Of a stretch of DNA of 64,000 nucleotides, positions 57,908-64,000 are shown one piece after another; position 1 is the first letter of the stretch; each line of letters starts with the position of its first letter. This stretch comes from Rubrivivax sp. (GTDB taxonomy: Bacteria > Pseudomonadota > Gammaproteobacteria > Burkholderiales > Burkholderiaceae_C). The notes below the pieces were generated by a model. The model did not search any database, was not told the origin of the DNA, and worked only from the letters and a program-made list of their open reading frames with translations. Where the stretch lies: positions 62,001-126,000 of the forward strand of contig JAHBZS010000010.1 in the NCBI GenBank assembly GCA_019635285.1. Reading direction: 5' to 3'. A program made the position numbers and the translations under genes.

Positions 57908-59125
57908 ATGAGCCCCACCCCTCCCCTGCACGGCCTGCGCGTCATCGAGTTCTCGGCCTTCGTCGCCGCGCCCAGCGCCGGCCTGGCGCTGGCCCAGCTG
58001 GGCGCCGAGGTCATCCGCGTCGACCCGCCCGGCGGCAACATCGACATCGACCGCGCACCGCGCAATGCCGACGGCCGCAGCCTGTACTGGGCCAACCTGA
58101 ACCGCGGCAAGCGCTCGGTGGAAATCAACGTGCGCAGCGCCGAAGGCCGCGCGCTGCTGCAGCAGCTGATCTGCGCGCCCGGCGACGGCCCGGCCGTGTT
58201 CCTGACCAACCTGGGCGTCGACGGCGAGCTGTCCTACGCGGCCCTGGCGAAGCAGCGGCCCGACCTGATCATGGTGCAGCTCAGCGGCTCGCCCGACGGC
58301 TCCAACGCGGTGGACTACACCGTCAACTGCGCGGCCGGTTTCCCCGGCCTCACCGGCAGCGGGCGCGACGGCCCGGTGAACCACGTGCTGCCGGCCTGGG
58401 ACGTGGCGGCCGGCCAGATGCTGGCGCTGGCCGTGCTGGCGGCCGAGCGCCACTGGCGGCTCAGCGGCCAGGGCCAGCACGTCAAGCTGGCGCTGTCCGA
58501 CGTGGCCATGGCCACCGCGGCCAACCTGGGCTACCTGGCCGACGTCGAGCTGAACGGCACGCGGCGCCGCGCCGACGGCAACTTCGTCTACGGCGCCTAC
58601 GGCGACAGCTTCGCCACCGCCGATGGCCGGCACGTCATGGTGGTGGCCATCACCGACCGGCAATGGGCCGCGCTGCTGCGCGCCACCGGGCTGCAGGAGT
58701 CGCTGCCGAAGGCGGCCGAAGCGCTGGGCCACCGGCTGGACAGCGAGGACGCACGCTATGCCGCGCGCGAGCTGATCTCCACCGCGCTGCGCCCGTGGTT
58801 CGCGGCGCGCACCTTGGCGGCGATCGGCGCGGCCTTCACCGACCGCGCGCTGCTGTGGGGCCCGTACCGCGACTTCGTGCAGATGCTGGCCGAAGACCCG
58901 CGCGTGTCGGAGGCCAACCCGATGTTCCGCCGCACGCTGCATCCCGGCGTCGGCGACGTCCTCACCGCGACCACGCCGCTGGCCTTCGGCGGCGCCGCGC
59001 CCCTGCCGCCGGGCATCGCGCCGCGGCTGGGCGAGCACACCCACGCGGTGCTGCAGCAGCGCCTGGGGCTGGACGACGCGGCGCTGCAGGCGCTGGTGCG
59101 CGCGGGCGCGATCGCGGGGCGCTGA
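57908..59125 (+). CDS. CaiB/BaiF CoA-transferase family, 2-methylfumaryl-CoA isomerase-like
   Basis: A 405-residue class III CoA transferase-fold protein. It opens LHGLRVIEFSAFVAAPSAGL and ALAQLGAEVIRVDPPGGNID, then NRGKRSVEINVRSAEGRALL. CAPGDGPAVFLTNLGVDGEL, DYTVNCAAGFPGLTG and GPVNHVLPAWDVAAGQM are features I associate with mesaconyl-C1-CoA to C4-CoA isomerase (Mct) of the 3-hydroxypropionate bicycle. Mct-like proteins also occur in non-autotrophic Burkholderiales. No other bicycle genes are adjacent. ATG 57908 is family-typical; an upstream frame to 57791 is rejected. Confidence 0.7.
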   Translation: MSPTPPLHGLRVIEFSAFVAAPSAGLALAQLGAEVIRVDPPGGNIDIDRAPRNADGRSLYWANLNRGKRSVEINVRSAEGRALLQQLICAPGDGPAVFLTNLGVDGELSYAALAKQRPDLIMVQLSGSPDGSNAVDYTVNCAAGFPGLTGSGRDGPVNHVLPAWDVAAGQMLALAVLAAERHWRLSGQGQHVKLALSDVAMATAANLGYLADVELNGTRRRADGNFVYGAYGDSFATADGRHVMVVAITDRQWAALLRATGLQESLPKAAEALGHRLDSEDARYAARELISTALRPWFAARTLAAIGAAFTDRALLWGPYRDFVQMLAEDPRVSEANPMFRRTLHPGVGDVLTATTPLAFGGAAPLPPGIAPRLGEHTHAVLQQRLGLDDAALQALVRAGAIAGR

Positions 59126-59128
59126 CGC

Positions 59129-59677
59129 TCAGGGCAGCACGACGCCGGCGGCCGCCGCCGCGGCGCGCACCGGCGCGGGCCATTCGATCATGCCCGGGTC
59201 GGCGCCGCTGGCCAGGCCCATCAGGTACGCGGGCGCGTCGCCGACGTTGCGGAAGCCGCGCGACACGCCCGGCGGAATGCTCACCGTGTCCCAGCGCTCC
59301 AGCACCAGGCTGCGCTCGCCTTGCGGCCCCCAGAACACCTGCCAGCGGCCGCTGAGCGCGACGAAGACTTCCTGCGTCAGGTGGTTGTGCAGCGGCGCGG
59401 ACTTGCCCGGTTCGCAGCACACCAGGTTCATGTGGAAGTCCGCGGCCTGCAGCGGCGCGGCGCCGGGCGTGCCGAGCACGCGCCAGGTGGTGCGCTCGCA
59501 GCCGGGGATGCCGGCATCGACATAGTCGTCGGTGGGCACCAGCCGCTGGAAGCGCGCGACACGCGCCTCCATCTCGGCCACGCTGGGGTTGGCGTCGGTG
59601 ATGCCGGCGCGGGCGGTGGGGTGGGTGGGCATGGTCTTGGATGCTTGCGGCTGCGACAGGCCCGAGTGTGCGCTCAT
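59129..59677 (-). CDS. Cupin-domain protein
   Basis: A 182-residue single-cupin protein. The metal-binding pattern is PLHNHLTQEVFVALSGRWQV (about 97-116) and DTVSIPPGVSRGFRNVG (about 135-151), a GX5HXHX3-6E-like first motif with a weaker second. Probably binds a metal and a small acid. A shorter start at ATG 59632 (MPTHPTARAG) is possible. First of a run of small minus-strand genes by position, the last transcribed. Confidence 0.8.
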   Translation of the reverse strand: MSAHSGLSQPQASKTMPTHPTARAGITDANPSVAEMEARVARFQRLVPTDDYVDAGIPGCERTTWRVLGTPGAAPLQAADFHMNLVCCEPGKSAPLHNHLTQEVFVALSGRWQVFWGPQGERSLVLERWDTVSIPPGVSRGFRNVGDAPAYLMGLASGADPGMIEWPAPVRAAAAAAGVVLP

Positions 59678-59681
59678 GCGC

Positions 59682-59921
59682 TCAAGCGGTCTCGACGCGC
59701 ACCCGCTTCATGCGGCCGGTGGCGCCGCTGCGGATCGACACCGCCGCCTTGGCGCAGCCGAAGTGCCGCGCCACCAGCGCGATCAGTTCCTGGTTGGCCT
59801 GGCCCTCCACGGGCGCGGCCTTCAGCTGGGCCACCCAGCTGCCGTCGGCGAGTTGCTCCAGCACGCTCTGGCGCGCGTTGGGCTTGACCTTGATGGTCAG
59901 GGTCAGCGACGCCGCGGCCAT
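59682..59921 (-). CDS. DUF167 (YggU-like) protein
   Basis: A 79-residue protein with LTIKVKPNARQSVLEQLADG, APVEGQANQELIALVARHFG and SIRSGATGRMKRVRVE, the full DUF167 pattern. In most bacteria the family (YggU) has no known activity. ATG 59921 fits the usual length; a frame extending to 60338 is not real. The 130 nt upstream hold no gene. Confidence 0.88.
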   Translation of the reverse strand: MAAASLTLTIKVKPNARQSVLEQLADGSWVAQLKAAPVEGQANQELIALVARHFGCAKAAVSIRSGATGRMKRVRVETA

Positions 59922-60055
59922 CAGGCGGGGGCTTGCCGCGCTCGCGCCCCAGAGGCCACGTCGGGCGGCAGCCGCAGGGGCTGCGGCTGCGCTGGAACGG
60001 GGAAGCCCGCCGCGCCCTCGCCCGTCGTACCGCCGGCGCTCATGGCCGGGGCTCC

Positions 60056-60451
60056 TCAGGGCTGCGGCGCATGGCAGGCGAAGGCCAGCTTGTTGCCGTC
60101 GGGGTCGCGCACGTAGGCGCCGTAGTAGTGGGCGTGGTATTCCGGGCGCAGTCCGGGGGCGCCTTCGTCGCGGCCGCCGTGGGCCAGCGCCAGTGCGTGC
60201 GCCTGGTCGACGGCCGCGCGCGTCGGGGCCAGGAACGCGACCATCTGTCCGTTGCCCGCCGCATGCGGCCGGCCGTCGTAGGGCTTGCCGATCAGGAACA
60301 GCGGCCGCGGGTCGGGGCTCGACTGCCAGCCCGCCCACGGCTTGTCGGCGTCGCAGAAGCGCGCGCGGATGCCCAGCGCGTCCAGCAGCGGCCGGTAGAA
60401 GGCCAGCGCGCGCTCGAAATCATTGGTGCCGACGAAGATGTGCGAAAACAT
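60056..60451 (-). CDS. VOC-family (glyoxalase/bleomycin-resistance-like) protein
   Basis: A 131-residue single-module VOC protein: MFSHIFVGTNDFERALAFYR, GQMVAFLAPTRAAVDQAHAL and YHAHYYGAYVRDPDGNKLAF. This is the typical layout of small VOC proteins that use a metal or sequester a ligand. HAHYYGAYVRDPDGNKL is a common signature in the PhnB/glyoxalase-like group. Function unknown. Confidence 0.85.
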   Translation of the reverse strand: MFSHIFVGTNDFERALAFYRPLLDALGIRARFCDADKPWAGWQSSPDPRPLFLIGKPYDGRPHAAGNGQMVAFLAPTRAAVDQAHALALAHGGRDEGAPGLRPEYHAHYYGAYVRDPDGNKLAFACHAPQP

Positions 60452-60548
60452 GAGGCCTCGATCGAGGATGCGTTGTGTGGCAGCCCGTGGCCGGGCCGGT
60501 GGTCGCCGCCCAGGCCGGCGACGAAATCGTGACACGGCCGCGCCATTG

Positions 60549-60953
60549 TCAATCCACGGCCCGCGGGCGACGCTGCGGCGCCGGATTCGTGGCTTTCGCG
60601 GCTTTCTCGGCCTTCGCAGCGTTGGCCCGCAGGCGCGAGCGCACGATCGCGGTGACCAGCGCCAGCGGCAGCGGCTCGTCCAGCGGCAGTTGCAGGTTGC
60701 CCTTGGGCCCGGCGTAGCGCGCGGCGCGTGCGCGCAGCGCCGCATCGGCCACCGGCGGATACAGGCCGATGTGCTTGTTGAAGGCTGCGTAGTACAGCAG
60801 CACGCCGTGCTGGAACAGCGCGGGCATGCGGTAGCTGATGCGTTCCTCGGCCTGCGGCGCGGCTTGCCGTGCCGCCGCGCGCACCGCCTGCAGCTGCGCC
60901 TGCACCGCCGGCGGGAAGCCGCGGATGTAGGCATCGACCGGATCGCGCGTCAT
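60549..60953 (-). CDS. DUF1801-family protein (YdhG-like)
   Basis: A 134-residue protein: VDAYIRGFPPAVQAQLQAVR, ISYRMPALFQHGVLLYYAAF and NKHIGLYPP ending in a basic Ala/Lys-rich tail. This matches the DUF1801 fold (frataxin-like iron-chaperone family by structure). Start ATG 60953 overlaps the stop of the DUF1810 gene (ATGA), so the two form an operon. Confidence 0.85.
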   Translation of the reverse strand: MTRDPVDAYIRGFPPAVQAQLQAVRAAARQAAPQAEERISYRMPALFQHGVLLYYAAFNKHIGLYPPVADAALRARAARYAGPKGNLQLPLDEPLPLALVTAIVRSRLRANAAKAEKAAKATNPAPQRRPRAVD

Positions 60954-61408
60954 CGGCTGGACGGCGCGCTGTCGTCGCCCGCCTGCAGCAGGCGCAGCGT
61001 GGCTGCATCCGGCTCGCCGCCGTAGAAGCGCTGCAGCGCCAAGGCGTAGCAAGCTTCCTCGGGCGCCACCGCGGCGAACAGCGTCAGGCAGGAGCGGAAC
61101 TTCAACGCATCGACCGGGCCCAGGATCTGCGCTGCGTCGCGCGTGGGCTGCGCCAGCATCGCCTGCACGCAGTCGACCAGCCGGGGCCCGAGCAGCGGAT
61201 GCGCGGCATACGCCCGGGCCTCGTCGCGGCCGGCCAGGCCGTAGTGCTGCGAGCGCGGGCTGTGGCCCAGGCCGCGCAATTGCGGCAGCACGTACCAGAT
61301 CCAGTGGCTGGTCTTGCGCCCGGCGCGCAGCTCGGCCAGCGCCTGCGCGTAGTCGCCTGCCTGCGCCTGCACGAAGCGCTGCAGCGGGTCCGGGGCCGGC
61401 GTCGTCAT
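60950..61408 (-). CDS. DUF1810-family protein
   Basis: A 152-residue protein. LQRFVQAQAGDYAQALAELR, SHWIWYVLPQLRGLGHSP and YGLAGRDEARAYAAHPLLGP are the DUF1810 hallmarks (N-glycosidase-like family associated with ADP-ribose chemistry in some reports). LRSCLTLFAAVAP-like segment and ALQRFYGGEPDAATL close it. Coupled to the DUF1801 gene by a 4-nt overlap; 12 nt after the gamma-glutamylcyclotransferase gene. Confidence 0.88.
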   Translation of the reverse strand: MTTPAPDPLQRFVQAQAGDYAQALAELRAGRKTSHWIWYVLPQLRGLGHSPRSQHYGLAGRDEARAYAAHPLLGPRLVDCVQAMLAQPTRDAAQILGPVDALKFRSCLTLFAAVAPEEACYALALQRFYGGEPDAATLRLLQAGDDSAPSSR

Positions 61409-61420
61409 GGCCGGCGGCCC

Positions 61421-61834
61421 TCACCAGCGCAGCGAGCGCGCGTGCTCCAGCGTGTACAGCGCCAGCGGGCCGAGATGATCGCCGGCGGCGTCGAGCATCG
61501 CCGGGCTCTGCAGGTAGACGTAGGCCGACAGCGGGTCGGGCGCCGCCGGGTCCATGGCCTGCACCTCGATCAGTTCGCGTCGGTAGCCGCCGGGCTGGCC
61601 GACGCGTTCCAGCGCATCCATGCGCGCCAGCGCGTCGTCCGACACCTCGAACAGCTGGCCCTGCACCTGCAGCCCGTGGCCAGCCGCCGGCAGCAGGCAA
61701 GGCAACCGGCCGCCGACCAGGTACAGCGGATGCGGCCGCATGGTGCGGAACTCGCCGGGCACACGGCGGCCCTGGTTGACGTGGAAGTTGGGGAAACCTT
61801 CCTTCAGCGAACCGTAGACGAACAGCGGGGGCAT
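61421..61834 (-). CDS. Gamma-glutamylcyclotransferase-family protein
   Basis: A 137-residue protein. The opening PPLFVYGSLKEGFPN carries the YGSLK loop that binds the gamma-glutamyl group, and VSDDALARMDALERVGQPGG provides the putative catalytic Glu (about 75). AIG2/GGCT-like proteins release 5-oxoproline from gamma-glutamyl compounds or act as amine cyclotransferases. Start ATG 61834, 5 nt after the transglutaminase-like stop. Confidence 0.88.
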   Translation of the reverse strand: MPPLFVYGSLKEGFPNFHVNQGRRVPGEFRTMRPHPLYLVGGRLPCLLPAAGHGLQVQGQLFEVSDDALARMDALERVGQPGGYRRELIEVQAMDPAAPDPLSAYVYLQSPAMLDAAGDHLGPLALYTLEHARSLRW

Positions 61835-61839
61835 GGCCG

Positions 61840-62532
61840 CTATCGTACGGCGGCGCGCGTGCGCGGCTGGCGCTCGTAACTCGGCTGCAGGCGGTGGCTC
61901 AGGATGACGCGGCCGCGGTACTGCGCATAAGCGGCCAGGAACTGCGCCACCGTGTCGTAAGGCCCGGCCAGAACACCGGGCCGCTTGGAGTCGGCGAAGA
62001 ACCACCACGCGCCGTCGCGACGAAAGGCCGCCAGCCAGTGCCGGCGCAGCCATTGCCCTTGCAGCTGCACCGGCTCGAACTCGATCATCAGGTAGGCGGC
62101 CTGCGCGTCGGGGTCGATGCGGCGCAAGGTGTCGACGGCAAAGCGCGCCAGGTCCACGCAGACGCCGCGTGGTGCCGCGTAGAAGGCCGCAGGGTCGAGG
62201 ATGGCGACGCGCTGCGCCTGCGCGGCACGCGCGCTTTCCGACATTGCCAGCGCCCTTGCGCGGTCGTATTCGAAGTGCGCGCCGATCCAGGCGTTGATGT
62301 GCTCGGCGCGCTGCCAGTGGCGCGGCAGGTCGGCATAGGCGACGTCCATGCCGCGGCCACTGCCGGCCTCGGGGGCGGAGGTCCGCGCATGCTGCGGGTC
62401 CGGCGCGTCGGAGAGTTGCTCCAGTTGCTCCAGCGCCTGCAGCGGCGCCGTGGTGGCCCGCGCCGCGCCGGCGAGCATCAGGCTGCCGGCCAGCGCGACG
62501 CAGGCCCAGCGCGCGCGGCTAGCGTGGCGCAC
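61840..62532 (-). CDS. Exported transglutaminase-like protein
   Basis: A 230-residue protein with a signal peptide (WACVALAGSLMLAGAARA). The transglutaminase-like triad is suggested by Cys in PRGVCVDLARFAVDTLR (about 125), His in LRRHWLAAFRRDG (about 165) and Asp in WFFADSKRPGVLAG (about 181). This fits periplasmic bacterial transglutaminase-like cysteine proteases or peptide-processing enzymes. The 5' end overlaps the following VOC gene by 14 nt. Confidence 0.8.
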   Translation of the reverse strand: MRHASRARWACVALAGSLMLAGAARATTAPLQALEQLEQLSDAPDPQHARTSAPEAGSGRGMDVAYADLPRHWQRAEHINAWIGAHFEYDRARALAMSESARAAQAQRVAILDPAAFYAAPRGVCVDLARFAVDTLRRIDPDAQAAYLMIEFEPVQLQGQWLRRHWLAAFRRDGAWWFFADSKRPGVLAGPYDTVAQFLAAYAQYRGRVILSHRLQPSYERQPRTRAAVR

Positions 62533-62959
62533 GATCGGGCGGCCCCTTCAGTTCGACGGTGTTGCCTTCGGGGTCGTCGAGGTACATCGACGGGCCCTCG
62601 CCTTCGGCGCCGTAGCGCGTCTCGACGGTGCCGGCCTCGTGGCCGTGGCGCGCCAGCCAGGCGCGGATGGCCGCTTCGTCGAAGGGTTCGATGCGCAGGC
62701 AGAAGTGGTCCAGGTTGCGGCCCTGGCGGCCCGGCGGGGCGCCGCCGGCACGGCCCAGCGGGCCCTCCACCGGCACCAGGTCGATCAGCGCGCTGCCCGC
62801 GCGCAGCTGCACCAGGCCGAGGTCGTCCTGCCGCCGCTGCACGCTGCAGCCCAGCACCGCGCAGTAGAAGTGCAGCATGCGCGGCAGGTCGACGACGCGC
62901 AGCACCAGATGGTCCAGCGCGACGGGGCGGAACGCCGGGCGGCTCAACTCGTCAGCCAC
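62519..62959 (-). CDS. VOC-family protein
   Basis: A 146-residue VOC-fold protein. VALDHLVLRVVDLPRMLHFY (His about 16), GRNLDHFCLRIEPFDEAAIR (His about 80) and SMYLDDPEGNTVELKGPPD (Glu about 134) supply the usual metal ligands of a glyoxalase/dioxygenase superfamily enzyme. It overlaps the transglutaminase-like gene and is 10 nt from the SRPBCC gene. Substrate unknown. Confidence 0.87.
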   Translation of the reverse strand: MADELSRPAFRPVALDHLVLRVVDLPRMLHFYCAVLGCSVQRRQDDLGLVQLRAGSALIDLVPVEGPLGRAGGAPPGRQGRNLDHFCLRIEPFDEAAIRAWLARHGHEAGTVETRYGAEGEGPSMYLDDPEGNTVELKGPPDRAPR

Positions 62960-62969
62960 GGCGGGCCCC

Positions 62970-63416
62970 TCATCCAGCGATGTCCGGCTCCACCAGCGTG
63001 GCCAGCTGCAGCAGCGATTCCTGCCAGCCCAGGTAGCACATCTCCAGCGGAATGAGCTCCGGGATGCCGGCCTGCTCGATGTTGACTTCGGTGCCGCAGG
63101 ACACCGCCTTGAGCATCACCGTGACGCGCAGCTCACCGGGCAGGTTGGGGTCGTCGAAGCGGTCGGTGTAGCGGATCAGCTCGTTCGGCCGCAGCTCCAG
63201 GTATTCGCCGCCGAAAGAATGGCTGTGGCCGCTGCCGAAGTTCTGGAAGGACATGCGGAAGCTGCCGCCCACGCGCGCATCCATCTGCTGCACCTTGCAG
63301 GTGAAGCCGTAGGGCGGCAGCCACTTGCTCATCGCGTCGGCTTCGGTGAAGGCGCGATAGACCTTGGCGGGGGGACAGCGCAGCACACGGTGCAGGCGGA
63401 CGGTACGGTCGCTCAT
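62970..63416 (-). CDS. SRPBCC-family (AHSA1-like) protein
   Basis: A 148-residue START/AHSA1-type protein. VRLHRVLRCPPAKVYRAFTE, SKWLPPYGFTCKVQQMD and GEYLELRPNELIRYTDRFDD are typical of Activator of Hsp90 ATPase homolog-like domains. Bacterial members bind hydrophobic ligands, function unknown. ATG 63416 is the family-typical start. Upstream of the small-gene run and next to the truncated serine hydrolase. Confidence 0.87.
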   Translation of the reverse strand: MSDRTVRLHRVLRCPPAKVYRAFTEADAMSKWLPPYGFTCKVQQMDARVGGSFRMSFQNFGSGHSHSFGGEYLELRPNELIRYTDRFDDPNLPGELRVTVMLKAVSCGTEVNIEQAGIPELIPLEMCYLGWQESLLQLATLVEPDIAG

Positions 63417-63519
63417 GGCGGGGGTTCTCCAGGTTGAACGAAAGGATCACAGCCCTACGACGATCGCAGCGGGCGCATTTCGACAAGCGAGCGGGCCCGC
63501 TGCGCACATTCTTGCGCAG

Positions 63520-64000
63520 CTAAGCCGATGCCGCCGCGCGGAACAGCTGCGTGCGCACCAAGGGCAACACCTGGGCGCGCGCCTGGCTGCCGGCGGACAC
63601 TTCCGAGGTGGCGGCGATGACCAGGTTCAGCGGCCGGTGCACCCAGAGCATCTGGCCGCCGTAGCCGCTGGCGAAATAGGTCTGCGCCTCGCCGTCCGAC
63701 GGCAACAGCCACCACAGGTAGCCGTAGGGCAGGTTGGCCGGCGGGCCGCCGGGGCTGTGCGCCGTCAGCGCCTGCTGCACATAGGCTTCGGGCAGCAGCG
63801 CCCGGCCTTGCCACTGGCCTTGCAGCAGCATCAGCCGGCCCAGCTGGGCCATGTCGCGGCAACGCAGCCGCAGGCCGCTGAAGCCCAGGCTGTGGCCGCC
63901 CGCACCCGCCGCCCACGCGAAGTCGCGGATCTGCAGCGGCGCGAAGAGCTGCTGCTGCGCAAAGGCGGCAGTGGTGCGGCCGACCGCGGCCTGCAGGGCC
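63520..64000 (-). CDS. Serine hydrolase (beta-lactamase class C-like), 5' end outside window
   Basis: The C-terminal 159 residues or so of a beta-lactamase-related hydrolase. GHSLGFSGLRLRCRDMAQLG reads in frame from the window edge. PYGYLWWLLPSDGEA and YFASGYGGQMLWVH (the SGYGGQ replaces the KTG triad) are typical of this family's end. The Ser-x-x-Lys and Tyr-x-Asn active-site parts lie beyond 64000. Probably periplasmic or outer-membrane linked. Confidence 0.75.
   Translation of the reverse strand, partial: ALQAAVGRTTAAFAQQQLFAPLQIRDFAWAAGAGGHSLGFSGLRLRCRDMAQLGRLMLLQGQWQGRALLPEAYVQQALTAHSPGGPPANLPYGYLWWLLPSDGEAQTYFASGYGGQMLWVHRPLNLVIAATSEVSAGSQARAQVLPLVRTQLFRAAASA

Overview
The window is about 70% GC, densely packed and rich in Bug/TctC-type receptors, branched-chain-amino-acid-type (Liv) ABC transporters and acyl-CoA enzymes. 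This fits a metabolically versatile Burkholderiales betaproteobacterium (Comamonadaceae / Rubrivivax-Leptothrix type). That placement is inferred from gene content, not from a marker gene.

Layout. 1-7.7 kb: end of a MarR regulator, a thioesterase, nudC, then an aromatic-degradation operon on the minus strand (flavin monooxygenase, FAH-family hydrolase, VOC extradiol-type dioxygenase, Bug receptor) divergent from a GntR regulator. 7.8-14.8 kb: SDR, a LysR relic, an AraC regulator divergent from a frameshifted Bug receptor plus ThDP enzyme, a DegP-like protease, a LysE exporter and a RusA-like protein. 14.8-24.7 kb: acyl-CoA synthetase, two thiolase-family proteins, a frameshifted acyl-CoA dehydrogenase, SDR, two metallo-beta-lactamase-fold proteins and a possible permuted papain-like protein. 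24.6-28 kb: MarR (BadR-like), badH, badI and an AliB-like dehydrogenase, the alicyclic-acid (cyclohexanecarboxylate) route. 28.1-35.2 kb: patatin lipoprotein, then ECF sigma / anti-sigma / DUF4331 protein / small lipoprotein / repeat protein / HupE-like membrane protein.

35.29-43.9 kb is the most notable region: a sedentary chromosomal integron. An intI integrase gene (plus strand) has a promoter with a LexA-type SOS box between its -35 and -10. To its left lies a cassette array read on the minus strand: ORF151 (copy 1), a membrane-protein cassette, a cassette wrecked by insertion sequences, a higBA-like toxin-antitoxin cassette and ORF151 (copy 2, apparently identical over 467 bp), separated by five recognisable attC sites. 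An IS5-family element sits inside one attC core with a CTAA target duplication. An IS110-family element sits in the third cassette and is itself interrupted by an IS3-family element whose removal restores the IS110 reading frame exactly.

44-64 kb returns to the core-like style: a TetR-livG-fadD-livH-livM-livF-livK operon for acid uptake and CoA activation, small periplasmic proteins, another acyl-CoA ligase, pssA, an alkylsulfatase-like enzyme, a 2-methylfumaryl-CoA isomerase-like CoA transferase, and a run of small minus-strand genes (cupin, DUF167, VOC, DUF1801, DUF1810, gamma-glutamylcyclotransferase, transglutaminase-like, VOC, SRPBCC) ending in a serine hydrolase cut by the window edge. 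Two genes carry single-base G deletions (near 10560 and 18404) that look alike and may be sequencing errors.
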